Positions 15,503-24,403 of a stretch of 35,713 bases of DNA are shown one piece after another (within the stretch, counting starts at the first letter, position 1; each line of letters opens with the position of its first letter). Origin of the DNA: PALSA-1296 sp038322815 (GTDB lineage: Bacteria; Bacteroidota; Ignavibacteria; Palsa-1295); NCBI GenBank assembly GCA_038322815.1, contig JBBQGG010000037.1:1-35713 (forward strand), written 5' to 3'. The notes below the pieces were generated by a model that did no database searches, was not told the origin of the DNA, and was given only the letters and a program-made list of their open reading frames with translations. A program made the translations under genes and the position numbers.

Positions 15503-17239
15503 ATGGATAGACGTTCATTCTTACAATCTGTCGGAGTTGCTGCCGCAGGTACTGCCGTTGTTTCATCTGACTCATTTGCCTCTGCACCTGCTGCAGGAGG
15601 CTTGCCTTCGCAATCTCCCCAATTTTTATCAAACCCTGACCGGGGACGTCAGCAGATTGCATCGAACGATCTCAGCCCGTGGGCGCCTTCAACTGCGCAG
15701 CCATGGGATGTGCATACGATCAATCATCTGTATCGCCGCGCAGGTTTCGGAGCCACACTTGCTGAGATCAAAGCGGCAAGTGGAAAAACATTTTCCTCTC
15801 TCGTCGATGCGCTGCTTGATGACACACTATTGATGAAGCCTACTGTTCCCGCTCTTCCGGGAAATGCTGATGACGGCAAAACTCCTTCGCAGCCTCCGGC
15901 TTGGATTCGCGTGCCGCCTTATGTTTATAACAATGCTATACAACAGCAGAATGACTACTACACTGCGCAGATGAAGATACGCAGTCATTGGACTGCTCAG
16001 ATGGTTCAGCCTAATGTGATGCTTCGCGAGAAAATGACACTTTTCTGGATGAATCATTTTGTTATTGAAGCAAAGAAAGTGATCTGGCCGCAGGCAACAT
16101 ACAGTTTCCTGACCTATATGCGGCAGAATGCCTGGGGTAATTTTAAGAAAATGGTCTCTGATGTCACTACTATGCCTGCCATGTTGTACTATCTTGATGG
16201 AATATTAAATGTTGGGCAGGCTCCCAATGAAAATTACGCCCGAGAACTACAGGAGCTTTTCACCATGGGCGTTGTAGATAAAGATGGAAAAGCCAATTAT
16301 ACCCAAGCTGATGTTGAGGGCATTGCCCATGCGCTTACAGGCTGGACGGTGGATTACCAATCACCACCGCCGAACATTCTTCCGGCTTTATATAATGTCA
16401 ACCTTCATGATTCATCCTTCCAGAAAATTTATGACGGTGTGAACCGCCAATATAACCTGAAAGCTTCAGGCGCCGCCATGGATATGGATCTGATCGATCA
16501 TATCTTTGATCAGCGCGGAGATCAGATCGCTTGGAATATCTGCAGCAAGCTTTATCAGTATTTTGTGTATCATGATATTTCTCAACAGGGCGAGAGAGAT
16601 GTCATTGCTGCAATGGCAGCCCTCTTCAAGTCAAGCAATTGGGAATTGAAGCCCGTTATCTCAGCATTGCTTAAGAGCGCCCATTTCTTTGATGAATCAA
16701 ATATCGGAGCCGAAATTAAATCACCTTTCGAACATTTGATCGGATTGTTGAGAACGTTCGATCTGCCTCTGGATGAACTCGGTGCAGGCTCGCTCTATTA
16801 TTATGCTGCCGGAGGTTCGCAAGTACTTTTGGATCCGCCGAATGTTAAAGGTTGGCCCGGATATCATAACTGGATGAGTACGACAACTCTTCCCTATAGA
16901 GGCGTCATTGAAACCGGTTTGGTTTTTAATAAGGTCTTGCCTGCTATAGGCGCCGATGGGTATGGCAACAGCCATCTTCCTATTAATTTAACCGACGAGC
17001 AGATAACGGCTTGGGGAAAACAATTTACAAATTACACCGGGTCTTTTGACGGAATATTGGCGGAGATCGCCGCATATCTTTGCGCTCATCCTCCATCGGC
17101 GAAAGCCCTTTCTTACGTAAAGGGTCAATTCCCGCCACAGACCTATGAATGGAGTTTGCTTACCGACGCAATAAAAGTCACTGTGCTTAGGGGAATGGCA
17201 GCTGCTATTATGCTGCTTGCAGATTATCAACTCAGTTAA
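15503..17239 (+). CDS. DUF1800 family protein with Tat leader
   Basis: The 578-residue product starts with a twin-arginine leader (RRSFLQ at residues 3-8, then GVAAAGTAVV), so it is probably exported folded. Family signatures are present: HLYRRAGFGAT at about 75-84, MTLFWMNHFVI at 178-188 and NENYARELQELFTMGV at 242-257, plus NVKGWPGYHNWM near the C-terminus. The function of DUF1800 is not established; the genes are almost always paired with DUF1501 genes, as here, and the pair is common in Planctomycetes and Bacteroidota. There is no T9SS sorting domain at its end, unlike its partner. The gap to the DUF1501 gene is 19 bases, and both genes have strong Shine-Dalgarno sites. Confidence 0.92.
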   Translation: MDRRSFLQSVGVAAAGTAVVSSDSFASAPAAGGLPSQSPQFLSNPDRGRQQIASNDLSPWAPSTAQPWDVHTINHLYRRAGFGATLAEIKAASGKTFSSLVDALLDDTLLMKPTVPALPGNADDGKTPSQPPAWIRVPPYVYNNAIQQQNDYYTAQMKIRSHWTAQMVQPNVMLREKMTLFWMNHFVIEAKKVIWPQATYSFLTYMRQNAWGNFKKMVSDVTTMPAMLYYLDGILNVGQAPNENYARELQELFTMGVVDKDGKANYTQADVEGIAHALTGWTVDYQSPPPNILPALYNVNLHDSSFQKIYDGVNRQYNLKASGAAMDMDLIDHIFDQRGDQIAWNICSKLYQYFVYHDISQQGERDVIAAMAALFKSSNWELKPVISALLKSAHFFDESNIGAEIKSPFEHLIGLLRTFDLPLDELGAGSLYYYAAGGSQVLLDPPNVKGWPGYHNWMSTTTLPYRGVIETGLVFNKVLPAIGADGYGNSHLPINLTDEQITAWGKQFTNYTGSFDGILAEIAAYLCAHPPSAKALSYVKGQFPPQTYEWSLLTDAIKVTVLRGMAAAIMLLADYQLS

Positions 17240-17244
17240 AATTT

Positions 17245-17251
17245 AAGGAGG
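17245..17251 (+). promoter_or_regulatory. Strong ribosome binding site for DUF1501
   Basis: AAGGAGG ends 7 bases before the ATG at 17259, a near-ideal Shine-Dalgarno site, directly after the DUF1800 stop at 17237-17239. Confidence 0.8.
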
Positions 17252-17258
17252 AATATCA

Positions 17259-18926
17259 ATGAAACGTCGCGATTTTCTAAAGACCTTACCGCTTGGTGTT
17301 GCCGCTGCAGCAGTTCCTTTTAGTGTCGGAGGATTATTTTCAGGCAAAGCTTTCGGGCGCTCTCCTGTTCTTGATGCGTTACTTAACGCGCAGGCAGCAA
17401 CGAACAATGTCCTGGTTGTTATTAACTTGCAAGGCGGCAATGACGGGTTGAATACCGTCATTCCGTTTCAGGATCATCTCTATGATATAAACCGCAAGGA
17501 TATCGGTTATATCAGTTCTGCTGATAAAGCAATGCTTACTCCATATCAGCTTCGCAGCGATCTTGCTTTAAATCCGCCGCTTAGTTCGGATTTTCATTCG
17601 ATGTTTAAAGATGGTAAACTTGCTGTAATCCAGAATGTAGGATATAGCAACCCGAACCGTTCGCATTTTCGTGCTACTGATATCTGGAACACTGCCAGTG
17701 ATTCTGACTTAGTTATATCAACGGGTTGGATGGGAAGATATTTAGAAACACAGGTGCCTGATACTTATCCCATTGATATTGGCAGTTCACCGGATCCGCT
17801 TGCAATACAAATAGATTATTCGACTTCGCTTGCATTTCAGGGATCAAGATCGGTGATGGCATCGGCTGTGATTGACCCCAGCAAATATAATGCTGCAAAA
17901 AATTATTTTGATGATCCGCCGCCGAATACCAATGCCGGTAATGAATTACAATTTGTCAGAGGTATTCTTACCCAGTCGGATAAATACGGACAACGTTTTA
18001 CTGATGTATTTAAAAAACCAGGATCGACGACAAATACCGTCTCCTATCCAGCGACAAATCCTTTAGCTGTTCAATTGCAGAAAGTTGCATGGTGTATCAA
18101 AGGCGGGTTGCAAACACGGGTATATTTTGTAACCTTAGGAGGTTTCGATACTCATGTCAATCAAAACACAAAAGATCCTGCAGTTGGGCAGGGATTGCTT
18201 CATAAATATCTTGGAGAGGCGATCTCGCTTTTCCAGAAAGATATTGAAAATATGGGATTTGCCGATAACGTTATCGGTATGACGTATTCTGAATTCGGCC
18301 GCCGCGTGAATCAGAACGGCAGTTTTGGAACAGATCACGGCACTGCAGCGCCGATGTTCCTCTTTGGCAAGCCCGTCAATGGTGAGTTGTATGGAGAAAA
18401 TCCGAAACTTGATGCAGCACATCTTGATATTTATGGCGATCTTCAGTCAACATTCGATTTCCGCCAGGTTTATGCTGCTCTTTTGACGCAGTGGTTTGGT
18501 GTAAGTGATGAGCTGCGCAAATCAATTCTCAATAAGCCTGCATTTACTTTGACAGATGATTTTAAATCTTCGACGAACGGATTCCAATTCCCCGTGAACG
18601 GTTCAGCGAAGTGGCAGAATCTTATTACAAATCCTGTTAACGCCGTTACCTTGTCGCAAAGTCCGACATTTGAATTGTATCAAAATCAGCCAAATCCATT
18701 TATCGGCACGACGACGATCAAATTCGCACTTACTGAAAGTGCACGAGTACTTCTGGAAGTATTCGATTCGAGAGGCTCACTGGTTTCGACCGTTGCCAAT
18801 TCCTATATGGGACGCGGTAATAACCAAGCCATCTTCAATGGCAGAGCACTTCCAAGCGGCACATATTACTGTCGCCTTGAAGTGAACGGCAAGACGATGA
18901 CTCAGCCTATGGTACTCGTGAAATAA
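17259..18926 (+). CDS. DUF1501 family protein with Tat leader and T9SS sorting domain
   Basis: The 555-residue product has a twin-arginine leader (RRDFLK at residues 3-8, followed by PLGVAAAAVPFSVGG). The DUF1501 domain, which belongs to the alkaline-phosphatase/sulfatase-like fold, starts with VLVVINLQGGNDGLNTVIP at about 51-69. It continues through NRSHFRATDIWNTAS, VTLGGFDTHVNQ and TYSEFGRRVNQN followed by GTDHGTA, the conserved metal-site-like motifs. No enzyme activity is established for the family. Residues about 475-555 are a T9SS type A sorting domain (LYQNQPNPFIGTTTIKFAL, ALPSGTYYCRLEVNGK, QPMVLVK), predicting delivery to the cell surface. Tat and T9SS signals therefore occur in one protein. 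It follows DUF1800 by 19 bases, and a strong terminator ends the pair. Confidence 0.93.
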   Translation: MKRRDFLKTLPLGVAAAAVPFSVGGLFSGKAFGRSPVLDALLNAQAATNNVLVVINLQGGNDGLNTVIPFQDHLYDINRKDIGYISSADKAMLTPYQLRSDLALNPPLSSDFHSMFKDGKLAVIQNVGYSNPNRSHFRATDIWNTASDSDLVISTGWMGRYLETQVPDTYPIDIGSSPDPLAIQIDYSTSLAFQGSRSVMASAVIDPSKYNAAKNYFDDPPPNTNAGNELQFVRGILTQSDKYGQRFTDVFKKPGSTTNTVSYPATNPLAVQLQKVAWCIKGGLQTRVYFVTLGGFDTHVNQNTKDPAVGQGLLHKYLGEAISLFQKDIENMGFADNVIGMTYSEFGRRVNQNGSFGTDHGTAAPMFLFGKPVNGELYGENPKLDAAHLDIYGDLQSTFDFRQVYAALLTQWFGVSDELRKSILNKPAFTLTDDFKSSTNGFQFPVNGSAKWQNLITNPVNAVTLSQSPTFELYQNQPNPFIGTTTIKFALTESARVLLEVFDSRGSLVSTVANSYMGRGNNQAIFNGRALPSGTYYCRLEVNGKTMTQPMVLVK

Positions 18927-18946
18927 TTGGTATTGATTATATAATC

Positions 18947-18975
18947 AAAGGGCGGCTGAATTGCCGCCCTTTTTT
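18947..18975 (+). terminator. Strong rho-independent terminator after DUF1501
   Basis: AAAGGGCGGC (18947-18956) and GCCGCCCTTT (18963-18972) form a perfect 10-bp GC-rich stem with a 6-base loop, followed by further T residues to 18975. It lies 20 bases after the DUF1501 stop. Confidence 0.93.
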
Positions 18976-19055
18976 ATAATAATGCATCGAATCCAAGTAC
19001 ACCGAATTGCGTTTATGATGCACTTGTTTATTACTCACATTATTTAATAACCTCA

Positions 19056-19994
19056 GTGGGACTTGCGCGTAGGATCGGAATACTCAGTGCAGCGATCTTT
19101 TTTGCCCTGCTCTTATGGTCATACGTCCATCTTTCGTCTACCTATGAAGTGGATATGGATATTCCGCTTGAAATCATTTCTCCAACGGGATATGCAGTTG
19201 CTACCGAACTTCCCGAGCGTATCCATGCCCGGTTTAGCGGCATAGGCTGGCGCCTTATGCTGATGAACTTCACTCGTAATTCAGGATTCAAACTTGATCT
19301 TACAGAACGTGATACAAAAGACCTTACGATCGGAAAATTTTTTATCACGAAGGAAGACCTTGCTGCTTCATCAACCATTGCAAGCGATGTAAAGCTTGTA
19401 AAAATTATGCCTGACTCACTCGGCGTTCAGTTCTCTCGTGAGATGACGAAGCGTATTCCGGTGGATCTGCGGCTTGATATAACTCCGGCAAATGGATATG
19501 CAATTGTCGGTGATCCGCTCATTGCTCCGGTGCAAATTACGGTAAAAGGTTCGAGTGTATTGCTCGACTCACTTCGTGCATTCCCGACGAAAATTCTGAA
19601 AGCTCACAACGTTCGTGAATCTTTTACGAAAACTCTCGAATTATCAGATACGCTCAAAGATGAGATAACTTCACGCTCGGTAACAACGATCACTGTGCAT
19701 ATCGGCATTCAGGCAATTGCCGAACGGACTTTTAAGGATATTCCGATCTCAGTCGAAGCGCTGCCACTGAATAGGGATTTGCTGCTTAACCCTGGAAGTT
19801 TATCCGTAACACTTCGCGGCGGAGTCGATCAACTTGCAAAACTCGATCCGATGACCGTTCATGCGAAGGTTATTTATGATGCGTTGCGTTTTGATTCGCT
19901 TTCAGGTATTAAGCCGGTTATCGAAGCACCGAAAGGGATAGAAGTGTTGTCAACTGAACCCGCAGAATTAAAATTTGTTGTGAGAAAAAAGTAA
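19056..19994 (+). CDS. YbbR-like domain protein (CdaR-type)
   Basis: The 312-residue product begins at a GTG (19056). A single N-terminal membrane helix (about residues 8-27, ILSAAIFFALLLWSYVHLSS) ends with the YVHLSSTYEVDMDIPLE pattern typical of YbbR proteins, and about three beta-rich YbbR-like repeats follow (for example RIPVDLRLDI, VTVHIGIQAI and RTFKDIPISVEALP). In Firmicutes the homolog CdaR binds and regulates the diadenylate cyclase CdaA; here the usual cdaA neighbour is absent, so involvement in c-di-AMP control is only inferred. The gene opens the long plus-strand run after the DUF1501 terminator, so a promoter should lie in 18976-19055, but no consensus was found there. Confidence 0.82.
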   Translation: MGLARRIGILSAAIFFALLLWSYVHLSSTYEVDMDIPLEIISPTGYAVATELPERIHARFSGIGWRLMLMNFTRNSGFKLDLTERDTKDLTIGKFFITKEDLAASSTIASDVKLVKIMPDSLGVQFSREMTKRIPVDLRLDITPANGYAIVGDPLIAPVQITVKGSSVLLDSLRAFPTKILKAHNVRESFTKTLELSDTLKDEITSRSVTTITVHIGIQAIAERTFKDIPISVEALPLNRDLLLNPGSLSVTLRGGVDQLAKLDPMTVHAKVIYDALRFDSLSGIKPVIEAPKGIEVLSTEPAELKFVVRKK

Positions 19995-20000
19995 AGTCGA

Positions 20001-20019
20001 CTCTGACTGAAAGTCGGAG
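20001..20019 (+). other. Small hairpin between YbbR and M20 genes
   Basis: CTCTGACT (20001-20008) pairs with AGTCGGAG (20012-20019) with one G-U pair and a 3-base loop, seven bases after the YbbR stop. No T-run follows, so it is more likely a processing or stability element than a terminator. Confidence 0.35.
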
Positions 20020-20034
20020 CCACCGTGATAAAAT

Positions 20035-21216
20035 ATGGAATTACAAGAAAAAATAAAGCAGCTTGCTGATAAGCATTTCGATGAAGTAGTAAAGCTTCGC
20101 CGAACAATTCATGCGAATCCCGAACTTGCATTCGAAGAACATGAAACTTCGAAACTTGTTGCAGAGACTTTGGAGAAGCAGGGAATATCAGTGCAGCGTG
20201 GCATTGCAAAAACAGGTATCATCGGCACACTAAAAGGCAAAGGAAAAGGCAAGACCATCGCTCTTCGCAGTGATATGGATGCCCTGCCTATTCTAGAAGC
20301 AACCGGACTTCCTTTTGCCTCAAAAAATCAGGGTAGGATGCATGCTTGCGGACATGATGCGCACACGGCAATAGGACTTGGGGCGGCGATGATCCTCTCA
20401 GAATTAAAGGATGAATTGAACGGTGAGGTCCGTTTTCTTTTTCAACCGAGTGAAGAAAAAAATCCCGGCGGTGCACCTTTTATGATTGAAGACGGTGCGC
20501 TTGATGGTGTGGATGAAATTTATGGCTTGCATGTCATTGCTCAGCATGATGCAGGAACGGTTGGCTTTTGCGAAGGTGAGATGATGGCAAGTGCAGATGA
20601 ACTTTATATCACTATCAAAGGAAAATCCGGTCACGGTGCGCGGCCGCATTTTGCTGTTGATCCTATTGTGACGAGCGCACAAGTTATACTTGCTTTACAA
20701 ATGCTCATTTCACGCAATCTGGATCCTTTTAAGCAAGGCGTGATCACGATCGGTTCTATTCACGGAGGTTTTGCTCCGAATATTATTCCTGAAGATGTAA
20801 AGCTTGTCGGCACATTACGCTCTATGACTAAAGAGTGGCGTGAATATGCTCATACGCGAGTAAAGGAAATTACGGAAGGAATTTGCTCAGCAATGGGTGC
20901 AACCTGTGAAGTAATAATTGATAAAGGCTATCCGGTTCTTCGCAATGAACCTGCCAAAACAATGTTTGCCCAAGATTGCGCTCGTGAGCTTTTCGGAAGC
21001 GATCAAGTCTTCAAAGCAGAACGCTTGATGGGTGCCGAAGACTTTGCCTATTACTTAGAAAAAGTACCCGGTACATTTTACCGCCTCGGCATCCGCAATC
21101 AGAAGGAAGGCATCACTGCCGATATTCATAATGATCATTTTGATATAGATGAAGAAGCGCTCAAAACCGGGATTGCAATGCAGGCGTATTTGGCAATAAA
21201 AGCTTTACAAGGTTAA
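20035..21216 (+). CDS. M20D-family amidohydrolase / N-acyl amino acid deacylase
   Basis: The 393-residue product is a metal-dependent amidohydrolase of the M20D group (hippurate hydrolase, IAA-amino-acid hydrolase, N-acetyl-diaminopimelate deacetylase type). Visible metal-site motifs are HACGHD (H103, C105, H107, D108), FQPSEE with E140/E141, GLHV with H166, and a C-terminal HNDHFD histidine. The dimerisation domain lies at about 185-300 (KGKSGHGARPHFAVDPI). There is no signal peptide, so it acts in the cytoplasm. Its substrate cannot be fixed from sequence; recycling or biosynthesis of acylated amino acids is likely. It ends inside a heptamer repeat array that also carries the start of the next gene. 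Confidence 0.92.
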   Translation: MELQEKIKQLADKHFDEVVKLRRTIHANPELAFEEHETSKLVAETLEKQGISVQRGIAKTGIIGTLKGKGKGKTIALRSDMDALPILEATGLPFASKNQGRMHACGHDAHTAIGLGAAMILSELKDELNGEVRFLFQPSEEKNPGGAPFMIEDGALDGVDEIYGLHVIAQHDAGTVGFCEGEMMASADELYITIKGKSGHGARPHFAVDPIVTSAQVILALQMLISRNLDPFKQGVITIGSIHGGFAPNIIPEDVKLVGTLRSMTKEWREYAHTRVKEITEGICSAMGATCEVIIDKGYPVLRNEPAKTMFAQDCARELFGSDQVFKAERLMGAEDFAYYLEKVPGTFYRLGIRNQKEGITADIHNDHFDIDEEALKTGIAMQAYLAIKALQG

Positions 21217-21261
21217 GGGTTTAGGATTTTTGCTAAGGACAAAAGGCTAACGACTAATGAC
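21213..21261 (+). repeat. Degenerate heptamer array spanning a stop and a start codon
   Basis: Seven successive 7-base units keep one register: TTAAGGG, TTTAGGA, TTTTTGC, TAAGGAC, AAAAGGC, TAACGAC, TAATGAC. The last four clearly derive from a TAAGGAC/TAACGAC-like unit; the first three are looser. The array includes the TAA stop of the M20 gene (21214-21216) and the ATG of the DUF2723 gene (21257-21259). Confidence 0.6.
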
Positions 21262-23269
21262 TAAATTGTTTTCTCGTCCCCTATTCGGAGCACTTCTTGT
21301 ATTTCTCATTTCCTTCGTCGTTTATCTCCAAACGATGGCGCATTCCGTCCCCTTTATAGATGGCGGTGAACTTGCAACGGTCTGTGCAACGCTTGGAATT
21401 GCGCATCCTACAGGTTATCCTATTTTTTGTATTATCGGTTATCTTTTTGCAAATCTGCCCATCGCATCATCGGTAATTTTGCGGCTCAATATTATGTCCG
21501 CTTTTTTTGTCGCACTCGGAAGCGGAGGAATGGTATTTTTTATTTCCGAGCTTTATCTCTATTGGTTCAATAAGAAAAAAATAAAAATACCACAGCAGAA
21601 AGGAAAAAAGGCAGTTCCAAAACCGATTGAAATAGATGAGACAATCACCGAAGAAAAAAAACAGGAATCTGTTGCGGCAGGAATTTTCGCCGGTCTTGCA
21701 ATTACTTTCACAGCAACCTGGTGGGATACGTCATCATCTGTTGAAGTCTATCCGATTCATTGTTTCTTAGTCCCGGTCTTGCTAACATTCTTTTTCCGGA
21801 TGCTGCGAATCGATAAAGAAAAATTTGGAAGGGACTCATTTCTTTTTGCTCTGACACTTGGTTTATGTTTTTCGAATCATTTAACGACCGTTCTTCTTGC
21901 GCCTGCATGTCTGTATATGTACTTCGCAACGTTCGGATTTAAGAAAGATTCTTTTATTCGCATTAGTAAACTTGCTGTTCCGTTTGCAATTGGTTTACTC
22001 CCATATCTTTATTTTCCAATACGGGCATCGCAATTTCCTCTGATGGATTGGGGACATCCTGCAAACCTTCATTCATTCTGGAAGCATTTTCGCGGAGGAC
22101 AGTATAGTGTAATGATGTTCACGAAAGACGCACCAGGACGGAACTGGCCGTACTTCTGGGGAAAATATCCGGAGGAATTCACTATTCTCGGAGTGATCCT
22201 CGTAGTATGCGGATTATATACTCTGCTGAATTCATCCGGAAGAGGGAAGGCGCATCTGCTTCCGTTTGTCATTCTTCTTTTCTTCGGCTGCCTGTTTTGG
22301 TCGATAAATTTTGACATTCTTGAGATTAACCCTTATTTTCTTACAGCATATATTGCATCCGTTATCACGATGACATTCGGAGCGATATGGTTATTGCGAT
22401 TGGCAAGAGAAAAAGTAAAAATTAGTTTTGCTGTTGCTCTTATAGGAGCCGCTGTTATATTCGGAGGTATTCAGGTCTTCGCCCATTATAAAGATGTGGA
22501 TGAAAGCGGAAATTATTTTGTCGAAGATTATACGAAAAATATGCTGCGCAGTCTTCCGAAGGATGCGATCATCTTCACTTCAAGTTGGGATTTTTGGGCA
22601 AGCGGAGCTTTTTACTACCAACTCGTTGAAAAGATCCGTCCTGATATTTTTGTAATAGATGTTGCGATGCTTCGAGATAGGCCTTGGTACTATAGCCACT
22701 TGAAACAGCGCTTTCCTGAAGTCATGAAACGCGCTGAACCTGAGTTATCGGCATTCATGGTGCATTTAGTCCAATTCGATCTGAATCCGGATTACGGAGG
22801 TGAAGCAATAGCCCGAACGTATCAAGCATTTACTGAGGCTTTAGTATCGCGCAATCTAGACCGCCCCATATTTCTCTCGTCGGAAGTTCTTATCAAGCGT
22901 GATCCTCTTTTTGCGCCAAGTTTCAAACCTTATGCATCTGGTCTTGCATATCGTTTTCTTCCACAGGATTCAACCCTCGATGTGCCGCTTCCCGAACTTC
23001 AGTGGAATGATAAAAATTACCGCGGACGAAGTTACTATACCGATAACGCCCGATGGTTTCAGGCAATGCCGCTTGCCGATAGAGCGCAAAATCTTCTCAG
23101 ACTTGGACGCGCAGATGAGGCTAAGAAATTTCTCGATCTTGCGTTACGGTTCGAACCGGATATGAGTGCAAACATTGAAAAGCTTCATGGGCGTGACCGC
23201 GATGCCGCTGAACATACGAATGAACAATTTGGACGAGTAGAGGCATTTAGGAAGTCGCTGGGGAAGTAG
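21257..23269 (+). CDS. DUF2723 membrane protein (O-mannosyltransferase-like)
   Basis: The 670-residue product has the DUF2723 hallmarks DGGELA (35-40) and GIAHPTGYPIF (47-57) and roughly ten or more membrane helices in the first 440 residues, then a soluble C-terminal part of about 200 residues. DUF2723 proteins resemble the GT-C fold of protein O-mannosyltransferases and eukaryotic TMEM260; use of a lipid-linked sugar to glycosylate exported proteins is inferred. Residues about 105-140 form a highly charged loop rich in Lys and Glu (KKIKIPQQKGKKAVPKP), probably cytoplasmic. The gene has no Shine-Dalgarno site; its ATG lies in the heptamer array. A phosphoglucose/phosphomannose isomerase gene follows, which fits a link to mannose supply. 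Confidence 0.88.
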   Translation: MTKLFSRPLFGALLVFLISFVVYLQTMAHSVPFIDGGELATVCATLGIAHPTGYPIFCIIGYLFANLPIASSVILRLNIMSAFFVALGSGGMVFFISELYLYWFNKKKIKIPQQKGKKAVPKPIEIDETITEEKKQESVAAGIFAGLAITFTATWWDTSSSVEVYPIHCFLVPVLLTFFFRMLRIDKEKFGRDSFLFALTLGLCFSNHLTTVLLAPACLYMYFATFGFKKDSFIRISKLAVPFAIGLLPYLYFPIRASQFPLMDWGHPANLHSFWKHFRGGQYSVMMFTKDAPGRNWPYFWGKYPEEFTILGVILVVCGLYTLLNSSGRGKAHLLPFVILLFFGCLFWSINFDILEINPYFLTAYIASVITMTFGAIWLLRLAREKVKISFAVALIGAAVIFGGIQVFAHYKDVDESGNYFVEDYTKNMLRSLPKDAIIFTSSWDFWASGAFYYQLVEKIRPDIFVIDVAMLRDRPWYYSHLKQRFPEVMKRAEPELSAFMVHLVQFDLNPDYGGEAIARTYQAFTEALVSRNLDRPIFLSSEVLIKRDPLFAPSFKPYASGLAYRFLPQDSTLDVPLPELQWNDKNYRGRSYYTDNARWFQAMPLADRAQNLLRLGRADEAKKFLDLALRFEPDMSANIEKLHGRDRDAAEHTNEQFGRVEAFRKSLGK

Positions 23270-23326
23270 TCTGAACGAGAATAAACGTGTTCCTTGTTCT
23301 CACAGATAATAAAATTAATTTAACTC

Positions 23327-24403
23327 ATGAGCTTCATATCACAGATTACAAAAGATACGATTTACTCTCTCGATCAGGGAAAAATGGGTGATGCTATTGC
23401 CGGAATGGGCGGACATTTGCGGGACGCCGCAATACGGACACGTCAGGCGCTCGATGGATTCGTACTACCAAAAAAAAATGAGTTCGAAAATATTGTGGTC
23501 GCCGGTCTTGGCGGTTCAGCTATTGGCGGGGATCTGGTACGCTCATATCTTTTATCAAAATGCCCGCTTCCTTTTATAGTTAACCGCACCTACGATCTTC
23601 CGGGTTTTGTAAATGAAAAAACGCTTGTGATCGCCTCTAGCTACTCAGGCTCCACGGAAGAATCGCTTTCAATGTTTGATGAGGCATCACGAAAAGGGGC
23701 GAAGATCATTTGCATTACCACGGGTGGAAAACTTGCAGACCTTGCTAAGCAGCATAACTTACCGATCATTATACTTCCGACCGGTTTTCAGCCGCGTGCT
23801 GCGTTAGCATATTCATTTGTGCCTGTATTGCTGATATTAGAAAAAATGGGGTTTACAACCGGTGAATCTGCAAATATCACCGATACTGCAAATATTTTAG
23901 ATACGCTTGCAAAGCAATATGGGGCATCAAATCTAACTGACGGGAATGCTGCAAATAGTCTTGCGCATACATTACTTACAAAGATCCCGGTTATCTATTC
24001 AGCAAGTGATCATTTTGATTCAGTCAATATCCGTTGGCGCGGACAGATACAAGAGAATGGTAAGCACGTGGCCTTCGGAAATGTCCTTCCGGAAATGAAT
24101 CATAACGAGATCAACGGATGGGATTTCCCCTCAACCCTGCAAGATAAATTTCAAGTGATCTTTCTCCGCTCGCTTCAAGATGAGCATTCACAGGTAACAA
24201 AACGTTTTGGAATTTTAAAAGAAGTTCTTACAAGCAAAGGGGTAGAAGTAAAAGAATGCAGTGCTGAAGGAAATACGTTAATGGCTAGAATGTTTAGCCT
24301 TATTTCGCTTGCGGATTGGACAAGCTACTATCTTGCGATTCTTGCCGGAGTTGACCCATCTCCTGTGCCGGTTATCATGCAGCTAAAATCTAAACTTGCA
24401 TGA
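23327..24403 (+). CDS. Bifunctional phosphoglucose/phosphomannose isomerase
   Basis: The 358-residue product is a two-SIS-domain aldose-ketose isomerase of the bifunctional PGI/PMI type, interconverting fructose 6-phosphate with glucose 6-phosphate and mannose 6-phosphate. Visible motifs are GLGGSAIGGDL (60-70), SSYSGSTEE (104-112, phosphate-binding serines and threonine) and PEMNHNEINGWD (around 252-263) with the catalytic-type glutamate and histidine. The length is typical for this subfamily and short for classical PGI. It could provide mannose 6-phosphate for the DUF2723 protein just upstream (inference). Its last four bases, ATGA, overlap the start of fmt, so translation of the two is probably coupled. 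Confidence 0.92.
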   Translation: MSFISQITKDTIYSLDQGKMGDAIAGMGGHLRDAAIRTRQALDGFVLPKKNEFENIVVAGLGGSAIGGDLVRSYLLSKCPLPFIVNRTYDLPGFVNEKTLVIASSYSGSTEESLSMFDEASRKGAKIICITTGGKLADLAKQHNLPIIILPTGFQPRAALAYSFVPVLLILEKMGFTTGESANITDTANILDTLAKQYGASNLTDGNAANSLAHTLLTKIPVIYSASDHFDSVNIRWRGQIQENGKHVAFGNVLPEMNHNEINGWDFPSTLQDKFQVIFLRSLQDEHSQVTKRFGILKEVLTSKGVEVKECSAEGNTLMARMFSLISLADWTSYYLAILAGVDPSPVPVIMQLKSKLA

